9,115 nt of DNA from Actinomycetota bacterium (GCA_016870235.1 VGCB01000067.1:1-9115), one strand, 5' to 3'. Shown: positions 1 to 6,656, counted from the stretch's first letter. Translations and numbers: made by a program. Notes: a model not told the origin generated them from the sequence alone.

Positions 1-2436
1 CGCCGCGGCCCGGATCACGTCGGACGCGCTGACGCGCGCCCCGACGTCGGCGTCGAAGTTCGCGACGAGGCTCACGGCGCCGTCCGTCCGGCCGCCGAGC
101 ACGACCGCCGCCGGCGCGTGCTTCTGCTTGAAGCGGTCGGAGAGATCGAGCAGCGCGTCCGCGTCGAGGCCTTCCACGAGCTGCACGACGACGTTGACGC
201 CGCCCACCTCCCGGACGGCCGCCTCGACTTCCCCCTTCGGCGCCTCGGCCGCCGGCTTTCGCTTCAGCTCCTTCCGCAGCCGCTCCATCTCCGCGCGAAC
301 CTGATCGAGCTCGTGCGCCTTGGCGTGGAGGTACGCGTAGGCCTCGCCCGAGGTGACCGCCTCGATCCGCCGGGCGCCCGAGCCGACTGAGCTCTCCGAG
401 AGGATCGCGAACGCCCCGATCTCAGCCGTCGACCGCACGTGCGTGCCGCCGCAGAGCTCCGTCGAGTAGCCGTCGATCTCGACGACCCGGACGATGTCGC
501 CGTACTTCTCGCCGAACAGCATCGTCGCGCCGAGCTTGCGCGCCTCCTCGATCGGCGTCTCGAACGTCGTCACGCGGCGGTTCTCGAAGATCTTCTCGTT
601 CACGCGCTGCTCGATGCGCGCTCGCTGCTCGGCCGAGAGCGGCTGCGCGTGCGTGAAGTCGAAGCGCAGCTTGTCGGGCCGCACCGCCGATCCCGCCTGC
701 TTCACGTGGTCGCCGAGCTCCTCCCGCAGCGCCTCGTGGAGCAGGTGCGTGGCCGTGTGGTTCGCCTGCGTCGAGAAGCGGACGGGCCAGGGGACGCGCG
801 CCTTCACGCGGTCGCCCGCCGTGAAGCCGGTGCCGCGGAAGAGCAGCACCTGATCCCCGTCGAACCGGTACGCCTCGACGAGCTCGGCGCGGACCGACGG
901 GTCGTCGTCGAGCTCGATCCAGCCGTGGTCCGTGACCTGGCCGCCGCCTGCGGGGTAGAAGGGCGATTCGCGGAGCTTCGCGAGGAACGTGCCGTCGCCC
1001 GCGTCCTCGAGCGCGCCGATCTGGGTGATCACGTCGGTCTTGGCGTAGCCGACGAAGTCGGCGAGGAAGTCGGCCGCCTGCGCAAACTCCGCGGCGCGCT
1101 GGCCCGACGCCTTCTCGCCGCTTCCGCGGGAGATCGCCCGGTGGGCGTCCATCGCGCGGCGGTAGCCCTCGACGTCGACCTGCTGCCCGCGCTCGGCGGC
1201 GAGCTCGACCGTCAGCTCGATCGGGAAGCCGTACGTGGCGGCGAGCCGGAACGCGTCGTCGGCGCCGATGTCGCGACGGCCCTCGAGCGCCTCGAACTCC
1301 TTCATCCCGCGCTCGAGCGTCTCCCGGAAGCGCTCCTCCTCGACCCGGACGACCCGCTCGATCTCGTCGGCCGCGGCCACGACCTCCGGGTACCACGGTC
1401 CGACCTGCTCGACGACGATGCGTGGGAGCGGGTACACGGCCGGCAGCCCGATCCGCCGCGCCTGCACGACCGAGCGCCGGATCAGCCGCCGCAAGACGTA
1501 GCCGCGCCCCTCGTTGGCCGGCGTGATCCCCTCGGCGACGAGGAACGTGATCCCCCGCCCGTGGTCGGACAGCACCCGGTGCGCCTTCGTCGCCTCGAGC
1601 GAGGTGCCGTACCCGACGCCGGACTCCTTCTCGATCCAGTGCATGATCAGCCGGAAGCCGTCCGTGTCGAAGATCGAGTCGACGTCCTGGAGCAGCATCG
1701 TTCCGCGCTCGAGGCCCATGCCGGTGTCGATGTTCTGCTTCGGCAGCGGCGTCAGCGTGCCGTCCGCGGCGAGGTCGTACTCCATGAACACGAGGTTCCA
1801 GAACTCGATGAAGCGGTCGCAGTGGTCGCAGTTCGGCCCGCACGTCTCCCTGCCGCAGCCGAGCTCCTCGCCGCGGTCGAGATGGAGCTCCGAACACGGC
1901 CCGCACGGCCCGGTCTCGCCTGCCGGGCCCCAGAAGTTGTCGGAGCGGGGAAACGGGACGATCCGCTCGCGCGGGATCCCCTTCCGCAGCCACCCGTCGA
2001 CCGCGACCTCGTCCTCGCCGATCCCCAGCACGGGATCGCCGGCGAACACGGTCGCCCAGAGGCGGTCGGGATCGAGCTTCATGTGCTCGGTCACGAACTC
2101 CCAGGCGAGGTCGATCGCACCGTCCTTGAAGTAGTCCCCGAACGAGAAGTTGCCGAGCATCTCGAACATGGACGCGTGCCTGGCCGTCTGCCCGACCTGG
2201 TCGAGGTCGGTGTCCTTGCCACCGGCGCGAAGGCACTTCTGCACGGTCGTGAACCGCGGCGCGGGCGGCTGCTTCGCCCCGGAGAAGAACGGCTTCAGCG
2301 GCTGCATGCCGGCCGAGATGAAGAGCGTCGAGGGATCCTCCGGCGGCGGGATCAGCGGGAAGGAGGGGAAGCGCATGTGCCCGCGCTCCTCGAAGAAGGA
2401 GAGGAAGCCCTCGCGCAGCTCGGACGTCGTCTTCAC
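1..2436 (-). CDS. alaS: Alanyl-tRNA synthetase, C-terminus cut by window edge
   Basis: Class II synthetase that charges tRNA-Ala with alanine and hydrolyses mischarged Ser/Gly-tRNA-Ala; cytosolic. The GTG start at 2436 gives the usual N-terminus (KTTSELREGFLSFFEERGH). The catalytic domain follows (ISAGMQPLKPFF, then GPCGPCSE), with a cysteine cluster at C194, C199, C203 and C206 ahead of the DRFIEFWNLVFMEYD block. The editing domain carries the zinc-site pattern H560-x3-H564 and C662-x3-H666, each four residues earlier than in E. coli AlaRS. The 812 visible codons run into the C-terminal DHHA1 region. The family is usually about 870-900 residues, so roughly 60 residues, including the Gly-rich segment, lie beyond the edge. 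No clear Shine-Dalgarno sequence precedes the start, and I see no better start nearby. It is last of the visible mnmA-DUF948-PilZ-alaS run, 72 bases after the PilZ gene. Identity is certain; the exact start is less so. Confidence 0.97.
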   Translation of the reverse strand, partial: MKTTSELREGFLSFFEERGHMRFPSFPLIPPPEDPSTLFISAGMQPLKPFFSGAKQPPAPRFTTVQKCLRAGGKDTDLDQVGQTARHASMFEMLGNFSFGDYFKDGAIDLAWEFVTEHMKLDPDRLWATVFAGDPVLGIGEDEVAVDGWLRKGIPRERIVPFPRSDNFWGPAGETGPCGPCSELHLDRGEELGCGRETCGPNCDHCDRFIEFWNLVFMEYDLAADGTLTPLPKQNIDTGMGLERGTMLLQDVDSIFDTDGFRLIMHWIEKESGVGYGTSLEATKAHRVLSDHGRGITFLVAEGITPANEGRGYVLRRLIRRSVVQARRIGLPAVYPLPRIVVEQVGPWYPEVVAAADEIERVVRVEEERFRETLERGMKEFEALEGRRDIGADDAFRLAATYGFPIELTVELAAERGQQVDVEGYRRAMDAHRAISRGSGEKASGQRAAEFAQAADFLADFVGYAKTDVITQIGALEDAGDGTFLAKLRESPFYPAGGGQVTDHGWIELDDDPSVRAELVEAYRFDGDQVLLFRGTGFTAGDRVKARVPWPVRFSTQANHTATHLLHEALREELGDHVKQAGSAVRPDKLRFDFTHAQPLSAEQRARIEQRVNEKIFENRRVTTFETPIEEARKLGATMLFGEKYGDIVRVVEIDGYSTELCGGTHVRSTAEIGAFAILSESSVGSGARRIEAVTSGEAYAYLHAKAHELDQVRAEMERLRKELKRKPAAEAPKGEVEAAVREVGGVNVVVQLVEGLDADALLDLSDRFKQKHAPAAVVLGGRTDGAVSLVANFDADVGARVSASDVIRAAA

Positions 2437-2456
2437 GGAAGCGATGCTAGACGAAC

Positions 2457-2502
2457 GACCCCGGCGAGACGTCTGCCCGAGCGGTGCCGTCCGGCCGGGG
2501 TC
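2457..2502 (-). repeat. Perfect 9-bp inverted repeat in alaS leader
   Basis: Bases 2457-2465 (gaccccggc) and 2494-2502 (gccggggtc) are exact reverse complements separated by 28 bases. They fill most of the 72-base gap between the PilZ stop and the alaS start. The spacer holds an 8-base palindrome, agacgtct, at 2467-2474. In RNA this would be a strong stem-loop just upstream of the alaS GTG. It could be an intergenic processing or attenuation structure, or a weak terminator; there is no following U-run. The pairing is seen; the role is not. Confidence 0.45.
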
Positions 2503-2508
2503 CGAAGC

Positions 2509-3039
2509 CTACGCGTCGGCGTCGCTCCCGCTGACGCGCCGGAGGAGGCCGGCGCCGAACAGCGGCGTCTCGGCCTTCCGGCGGGCGAGCGCCCGCTGCT
2601 GCGCGGAGGCGATGTAGCGGGCGATCCGATCGCGGTCGTGATGGGTGAGCTCGACGAACCCGAGCCCGGCGACGCTCGCCGACTCCCGACGCACGATCTC
2701 CGCGATCACGTCCACGGGGTCGTCGTCGGGCAGCCGGATCGTCACGCGGACGCGGTTGCCGACGGCGAAGCTGCCGCCGATCTTGGCGCGGATCCCGGTT
2801 GCGCTGAGATCCATGCCGACGCCGCGGACGACGGCGCCGGTCGTGGTCAGGATCTCGAGCTCGAGGAGCGCGGGCGTGCGGACGAACGTGCGGCGCTGCG
2901 ACTCCTCGGTCGTCCCCGTCTCGCCGGACGCGCGTTCCGGAGCGGCGCGCGCGTCGCCGCCGTCCGTCGCGGGGGCAGCGCGGTCCAGCCACCCTCGAAG
3001 ACGACGCGTGAACGCTGTTCCTGGCCGCAGCTCTGCCAT
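2509..3039 (-). CDS. PilZ-domain protein, predicted c-di-GMP binder
   Basis: A 176-residue soluble protein. An N-terminal stretch of about 45 residues, low in complexity and rich in Ala/Arg/Glu, is followed by a PilZ domain at roughly 48-150. Both halves of the c-di-GMP signature are intact: R50-x3-R54 (RTFVR) and D77-x-S79-x2-G82 (DLSATG). The domain closes with GLGFVELTHHDRDRIARYI, typical of PilZ. By family knowledge it should bind cyclic di-GMP and act as an effector, but no output domain is visible. I chose the ATG at 3039 because GAGGG lies 6 bases upstream (3046-3050) and because the longer frame, up to 3492, would overlap most of the DUF948 gene in another frame. It sits between DUF948 and alaS, 49 and 72 bases from them, so it is probably cotranscribed. 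The partner or process controlled cannot be read from the sequence. Confidence 0.9.
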   Translation of the reverse strand: MAELRPGTAFTRRLRGWLDRAAPATDGGDARAAPERASGETGTTEESQRRTFVRTPALLELEILTTTGAVVRGVGMDLSATGIRAKIGGSFAVGNRVRVTIRLPDDDPVDVIAEIVRRESASVAGLGFVELTHHDRDRIARYIASAQQRALARRKAETPLFGAGLLRRVSGSDADA

Positions 3040-3088
3040 CGACGACCCTCGAGGATTTCGCGGGGAGGTAGCTCTCTTCCTGCGCCCT

Positions 3089-3682
3089 CTACGCCGCGGG
3101 AGGCAGCTTCTCGTCCGGCGGCTCGGGGACGGGCTCGGGCTTCGGCACGGCGACGGGCTTCGGGGTCGGGGCCGGCTTTGCCTGCGGCACCGGCACGGTC
3201 GTCGCCGCGGGGCGCACCGTGCTGGGCGGCGTCTGCACGCCGCGGAGATCCTCGGCCAGGTCCTCCTCGCGCCGGCGAGCGGCGTCCTTGAACGCCGACA
3301 TCGCCTCCTGCACGTCGCGGTTCCGCCGGAGCGACGCGATCCCCTGCGCGAGGCCGGCGGCGACCCCCGACACCTTCTCGACGGGCCGCGCGATCGCGTG
3401 GCTGACCGCCCGGACGGCGGTGTCGGCGCTGTCGGCCATCGCGACGGCGCTGTCCGTGACCGTGTCGGCCTTGTCGAGCTGGTAGTTGACACGATCGACG
3501 GTGTGGCCCGCCTTGACGATCACGGGCAGCAGGTCGCGCTCGGTGCCGCGGATGAACGACGAGAGCCGCGACAGCAGGTCGCCCACCATCATCAGCGCGA
3601 AGAGCGAGCCCACGCCCAGCGCGACGAGGAAGAATGCGAGTGCCCAGTAGGCGACGTCCCCGGCGGCGATCCCAACGGCCAT
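3089..3682 (-). CDS. DUF948-family membrane-anchored protein
   Basis: A 197-residue protein with one N-terminal membrane helix at about residues 10-34 (VAYWALAFFLVALGVGSLFA). A long helical region follows, with repeated small and polar residues (VDRVNYQLDKADTVTDSAVA) and a probable coiled coil to about residue 145. The last 50 residues are a Pro/Ala/Lys/Val-rich disordered tail ending in KLPPAA. The anchor plus apolipoprotein-like helix matches DUF948, a family without a proven function that includes stress-associated proteins of Bacillota. As I remember it, a DUF948 gene lies just upstream of alaS, with one small gene between, in streptomycetes; the same order is seen here with a PilZ gene in the middle. 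The ATG at 3682 has purine-rich sequence (AGGATC, CGGAG) just upstream. Function unknown. Confidence 0.82.
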   Translation of the reverse strand: MAVGIAAGDVAYWALAFFLVALGVGSLFALMMVGDLLSRLSSFIRGTERDLLPVIVKAGHTVDRVNYQLDKADTVTDSAVAMADSADTAVRAVSHAIARPVEKVSGVAAGLAQGIASLRRNRDVQEAMSAFKDAARRREEDLAEDLRGVQTPPSTVRPAATTVPVPQAKPAPTPKPVAVPKPEPVPEPPDEKLPPAA

Positions 3683-3745
3683 CTCCGGGATCCTATTCGA
3701 TGCTCGCCCAGGCAGCGCGGAGTCGTCGGCCTCCGCGCGCGCCGA

Positions 3746-5008
3746 TCAGGCCGCGGCGAGGATCGTGCCCGCCCCGACGACCGCCCCCTCGAGGTCGTAG
3801 AGCGCCGCCACCTGGCCGGGCGCGACCCCCTCGGCGTCCCCGTCCAGGTGGAGGACGAACCCGCGCTCGGTCGCCTCCACCTCGGCGGCGATCGCCGGCG
3901 AGCGGTAGCGCAGCTTCGCCTCGGCGTGGCGCGCCGGGACGTACAGGCTGCCCTCGACCTCGACCCGCCTGACCGCGAGGGCGCGCCGGGGCCCGACGAC
4001 GACGGTGGCGGTTCGCGCGTCCGTCCGGAGGGTGTAGAGCGGCTCGGCCGAGGCGACGCCGATCCCGCGTCGCTGCCCCGGCGTGAACTGCCAGACGCCG
4101 TCGTGGCGGCCGAGCTCGCGCCCCTCCTCGTCGACCACCGCTCCGGGAGCGGCAACGACGCCCTCGCGGGCGAGGAAGGCGCGGTAGTCGTCGCCCGCGA
4201 GGAAGCACGCCTCCTGGCTCTCGGGCCGGCGCGCAGCCGCGAGACCGGCGGCTGCAGCCTCCTCGCGCACGGCGTCCTTCGTGAGCCCGCCGAGCGGGAA
4301 GTCGACCCGACGGAGGAGCGCCGGAGCGACGGTCGCGAGCATGTACGACTGATCCTTGACCGGGTCGACGCCCCGACCGACGAGACGGAGGGCTCCCCGG
4401 TCGACGGCACGGGCGTAGTGTCCGGTCCAGAGCGTCGCGGCGCCGAGGCGGCCCGCGATCTCGACGAGGGCGTCGAGCCGGAAGGTGCCGTTGCACCGCG
4501 TGCAGGGGTTCGGCGTCGTCCCGGCCGCATAGCCGGCGACGAACGGCGCCACGACCGCGGTCCGGAACTCCTCGCGCAGGTCGAGGGTGACGTGCGGGAG
4601 GCCGAGCCCGTGGCAGAGCTCCCGGGCCGCGATCACGGCGGCCGGCGAGCAGCAGCCGCGCTCGGCGCTCCGTCCGCGCGGATCGGCCCAGAGGCGGAGC
4701 GTGACCCCGACGGCGCGCGGCCCGGCTCGGAGGAGCGTGACGGCGCTGTCGACGCCGCCGCTCATCGCGACGGCGATCCGGTCCGGGTCGGGCTCGGCGC
4801 GCACGACCCGGGCGAGCGCGTCGGCGACCGCGTCGGCGGCAAGCGTCTCCCCGGGGACGGCTGCTGCTTCGAGCAGGGTCAGGCCCCGGAGCGACCGCTC
4901 CATCCCGGGCGCGTCCACATCGACGATCCGGTCGCCCTCGACGAGCAGCCTCGCGACGGCGTGCGCCTCGCCGCGCGCGGAGTCGCCGATCACCTCGAGA
5001 GGCGCCAT
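3746..5008 (-). CDS. mnmA: tRNA 2-thiouridylase MnmA with N-terminal extension
   Basis: Thiolates U34 at C2 in tRNA-Lys, -Glu and -Gln using ATP and sulfur relayed from a cysteine desulfurase. The PP-loop is AMSGGVDS at 81-88, followed by GCCSPAA at 118-124. TPNPCTRCN (164-172) carries the presumed catalytic C172, with an extra Cys at 169. PVKDQSYMLA lies at 216-225, and ESQEACF holds the second reactive cysteine, C268. The C-terminal beta-barrel (TPGQRRGIGV onward) is complete. At 420 residues it is longer than usual because about 77 residues precede the PP-loop, where most MnmA proteins have fewer than ten. The extension lacks cysteine and resembles a shrunken IscU/NifU domain. The ATG at 5008 has no strong Shine-Dalgarno sequence. 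A GTG at codon 6 is possible, but the fold-like extension stays in frame either way. It heads the run towards alaS. No cysteine desulfurase gene lies in the window. Confidence 0.95.
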   Translation of the reverse strand: MAPLEVIGDSARGEAHAVARLLVEGDRIVDVDAPGMERSLRGLTLLEAAAVPGETLAADAVADALARVVRAEPDPDRIAVAMSGGVDSAVTLLRAGPRAVGVTLRLWADPRGRSAERGCCSPAAVIAARELCHGLGLPHVTLDLREEFRTAVVAPFVAGYAAGTTPNPCTRCNGTFRLDALVEIAGRLGAATLWTGHYARAVDRGALRLVGRGVDPVKDQSYMLATVAPALLRRVDFPLGGLTKDAVREEAAAAGLAAARRPESQEACFLAGDDYRAFLAREGVVAAPGAVVDEEGRELGRHDGVWQFTPGQRRGIGVASAEPLYTLRTDARTATVVVGPRRALAVRRVEVEGSLYVPARHAEAKLRYRSPAIAAEVEATERGFVLHLDGDAEGVAPGQVAALYDLEGAVVGAGTILAAA

Positions 5009-5071
5009 CAGGCCAGGCTAGACGACAGGCCGATCAGTCCGACTCGAGCGAGCGTGCGGCGCGCACCCCGG

Positions 5072-5584
5072 TCAGTCGCGCGGGTGCGTCAGCCGCCACT
5101 TCTCGGCGCGATGGGTGAAGAGGGCGATCAGCGCCTGCTTCGCCTCCTCGAACTTCTCCTCGTCCCCGGCCGCCATCGCCTCGCGGAGCCCGCGGGCGTA
5201 CGTGCGCGCGTCGTCCCCGTGCCGTCGCAGGTAGTCGCGGAGGGCAGTCGCCCGCTTCCACTCCCTGCCGCCGAGCTCGACGAGGAAGACGTCGTAGTCG
5301 ATCGCGCCGCGCTTCTTCAGCGCCACCGCCCCCGGCATCCGGGAGCTCGTCTTCTCGTACCCGAGGCCGCCGAGCGCGGACACGACCTGATCGGCGCGCC
5401 GGTCGAGCATCCGCACGCCCACGAGGAGATCGATCACGTGATGATCCAGGCCGCCCACGCCGGGCACTGCCGTCGATCCGATGTGCTCAGCCCCACCGGA
5501 CATCGTCGCCAGCCGTGCGCACTCGAGCGCGGCAAGCTCCGACCACCTCGTGTCACGGGGGACGGTCTGCCGTCCCTCGCTCAT
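5072..5584 (-). CDS. GrpB/UPF0157 family protein
   Basis: A 170-residue protein of the GrpB (UPF0157) family, which has a nucleotidyltransferase-like fold and no settled biochemical role. It shows the signature HIGSTAVPG near residue 34, then VIDLLVGV with the conserved Asp, a central DYDVFLVELGG, and the usual C-terminal block (W-x2-ATALRDYLRRHGDDARTYARGLRE). The segment before the Asp reads GGLDHHVID where most members have an AKPIID-like sequence, a local divergence. The frame is open to an ATG at 5641. I prefer the ATG at 5584 because it aligns with the family N-terminus and the preceding 19 residues look like translated intergenic sequence. It is flanked by a 194-base gap upstream and 63 bases before mnmA, so it may or may not share the mnmA transcript. 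Confidence 0.85.
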   Translation of the reverse strand: MSEGRQTVPRDTRWSELAALECARLATMSGGAEHIGSTAVPGVGGLDHHVIDLLVGVRMLDRRADQVVSALGGLGYEKTSSRMPGAVALKKRGAIDYDVFLVELGGREWKRATALRDYLRRHGDDARTYARGLREAMAAGDEEKFEEAKQALIALFTHRAEKWRLTHPRD

Positions 5585-5693
5585 GGGCTCATCATTGCAG
5601 AAACGCGCCTCGCCGCGAAAGGGCGCCGCCTCCCCGCACACGCAGCCCGACGCCCGTCGGACATCCCATCGTCGAGGCGCATCGTGCGTTCGC

Positions 5694-5711
5694 GTCCGAC
5701 TGAAGTCAGAT
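5694..5711. repeat. Degenerate copy of palindromic repeat
   Basis: Bases 5694-5711 (gtccgactgaagtcagat) match the reverse complement of 5742-5759 at 16 of 18 positions. They differ only near the right end, which breaks the last arm pairs. The two copies therefore face each other about 30 bases apart. This looks like a short dispersed repeat or a pair of transcript ends; no other copy lies in this window. Confidence 0.45.
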
Positions 5712-5740
5712 GCCGAGCCCCAGGCGGCGCCCCTCCTCCC

Positions 5741-5760
5741 CGTCCGACTTCAGTCGGACG
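5741..5760 (-). terminator. Palindromic hairpin after the VOC fusion gene
   Basis: The arms cgtccgact (5741-5749) and agtcggacg (5752-5760) pair perfectly over 9 bp with a 2-base centre. The hairpin begins 18 bases after the stop codon of the VOC fusion gene, where a transcript end is expected. No U-tract follows (the minus strand continues G-rich), so it is not a textbook intrinsic terminator. It may instead act in 3'-end stabilisation or be a REP-like repeat. Confidence 0.45.
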
Positions 5761-5778
5761 GCTCCGGCCGGCCCGCCG

Positions 5779-6606
5779 CTACGCCGGCGCGAGCAGCTCG
5801 ACGCGGTTGCCGAACGGATCGTCGACGTGGAAGCGGCGGAGGCCGGGGATCTCGTCTCCGTCCGCCCACGCGACCTCGTACCCTGCCTCCGCGAGGCGCT
5901 CGGCGATCTCCTCGAGCTCGCGGCTCCCGCGGACGCGAAGCGCCGGGTGCGCCTTCGTCGCCGGAGCGACGTCGTCGGCGACCCCGATGTGCAGCTGCTG
6001 CGCGCCGACTGCGAACCAGCAGCCCCCGCGCGCGGCCAGGAGAGGCGGCTTCTCGACCTCCTCGAGGCCGAGCAGGCCGCCGTAGAAGCGGCGCGCGTCG
6101 AACTCGCGCCCGGCGGGAGCTGCCACCTGGACGTGGTCGAGACCGACGAACGCCGTGCCGGACACCGCCGACGAGCGTACCGCCGGCTCCGGCCCGGCTC
6201 CCGTCGTGCTGCCGTCGGTGGGCGACACCCAGACACCTCGGGTGTCGTCGAGGTAGCGCCATTCGCCCCGCTCGTCCCTCGACCACCAGTGCCCGCCGTG
6301 GAGCGTCCAGGGCGTCGACGCGGCCCCGCAGGAGGCGCACGTGCCGGCGGTTGCGGCGATCTCGGCGCCGCACTCCGGGCAGGGCCGCCTCCTCGGCCCA
6401 ACCGAGGCACGGGGCTTCGCGGGCGTCCGGGTCGCGAACAGCACCGCGAGGACGCCGAACCAGCCGAAGAGGAAGGTGAGGATGATCCCGAACCACACGC
6501 TCCGCCCGCGTCGCTCCGCGAGCGGCGCGCCGACGATGATCGGGGCGACCGCGAACAGGAGCACGACGGCGATCAGGACGAGGACATCGCCCTCCCGGCC
6601 GCTCAC
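5779..6606 (-). CDS. Membrane/zinc-ribbon protein fused to VOC domain
   Basis: One uninterrupted 275-residue frame with four parts. Two hydrophobic helices lie at about 7-29 and 36-58. A zinc ribbon has C76-x2-C79 and C90-x2-C93. A Trp-rich linker spans about 100-130 (HWWSRDERGEWRYLDD then GVWV). A single vicinal-oxygen-chelate (glyoxalase/bleomycin-resistance) module runs from about 154 to the end. The VOC module shows the usual metal triad, H158 (GLDHVQV), H206 (QQLHIGV) and E270 (NRVELLAPA), with FYGGLLGLEEVE and DPFGNRVEL. The family includes lyases, dioxygenases and resistance proteins; the substrate here cannot be inferred. Both helix ends suggest the ribbon and VOC module face the cytoplasm. 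The GTG start at 6606 lacks a good ribosome site. A GTG at codon 148 could start a stand-alone VOC protein, so an internal start is possible. It follows the 6S-like RNA and its palindromes. Confidence 0.8.
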   Translation of the reverse strand: MSGREGDVLVLIAVVLLFAVAPIIVGAPLAERRGRSVWFGIILTFLFGWFGVLAVLFATRTPAKPRASVGPRRRPCPECGAEIAATAGTCASCGAASTPWTLHGGHWWSRDERGEWRYLDDTRGVWVSPTDGSTTGAGPEPAVRSSAVSGTAFVGLDHVQVAAPAGREFDARRFYGGLLGLEEVEKPPLLAARGGCWFAVGAQQLHIGVADDVAPATKAHPALRVRGSRELEEIAERLAEAGYEVAWADGDEIPGLRRFHVDDPFGNRVELLAPA

Positions 6607-6616
6607 GGCCGCGCCC

Positions 6617-6634
6617 CGCCCGTCGCGACGGGCG
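6617..6634 (-). repeat. 18-base perfect palindrome
   Basis: Bases 6617-6634 read the same on both strands (core gcccgtcgcgacgggc). The palindrome lies 10 bases upstream of the GTG of the VOC fusion gene and 3 bases from the next palindrome at 6638-6656. It has no loop-sized centre. It could be an operator for a dimeric repressor of the VOC gene or part of a double terminator for the RNA upstream. No evidence separates these. Confidence 0.4.
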
Positions 6635-6637
6635 CGG

Positions 6638-6656
6638 GCAGGGCCTCAGGCCCTGC
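6638..6656 (-). terminator. GC-rich hairpin at 3' end of 6S-like RNA
   Basis: The arms gcagggcct (6638-6646) and aggccctgc (6648-6656) pair perfectly over 9 bp around a single central base, or 8 bp with a 3-base loop. On the minus strand the hairpin begins 6 bases after the closing stem of the candidate structured RNA, the right place for a transcript end. There is no U-run, as is common for hairpins in very GC-rich actinobacteria. Read as a terminator by position. Confidence 0.5.

Larger units (their letters stand above)
5585..5778. other. Intergenic stretch with palindromes
   Basis: The non-coding 194 bases between the VOC-fusion stop and the GrpB start. They hold two related palindromic elements (5694-5711 and 5741-5760) and a small hairpin with arms ccgacg/cgtcgg at 5647-5660. 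I found no convincing -35/-10 pair for the GrpB gene and no supported small gene on either strand. Confidence 0.5.

Noticed and set aside
422..2236. A 604-codon minus-strand frame inside alaS
   Set aside because: It is an alternate frame of alaS. The real frame shows full AlaRS motifs, while this one is Arg/Gly-rich noise.
439..3291. A 950-codon plus-strand open frame
   Set aside because: It is antisense to alaS, the PilZ gene and part of DUF948. Its product is Arg/Ala/Glu-rich without domains. GC-rich third positions in the real genes remove stops on the other strand.
3040..3492. Longer N-terminus for the PilZ protein
   Set aside because: It would overlap DUF948 over about 400 bases with Arg/Ser/Pro-rich sequence. 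The ATG at 3039 has a well-placed GAGGG.
5054..5066. Hairpin gtgcg-gcg-cgcac in the mnmA leader as a terminator
   Set aside because: Five-bp arms without a U-run are expected by chance in DNA this GC-rich.
5585..5641. Longer N-terminus for the GrpB protein (ATG at 5641)
   Set aside because: The added 19 residues do not resemble the family, and alignment to the GrpB N-terminus favours the ATG at 5584.
2645..6085. A 1146-codon plus-strand open frame
   Set aside because: It crosses PilZ, DUF948, mnmA, GrpB and part of the VOC fusion antisense. The sequence is low in complexity with no recognisable domain, which composition explains.
5779..6606. The VOC fusion as an artefact of a lost stop or frameshift
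   Set aside because: The linker between zinc ribbon and VOC module stays in one frame with consistent codon use, and there is no sign of an abandoned frame. The fusion is kept, though a sequencing error cannot be fully excluded.
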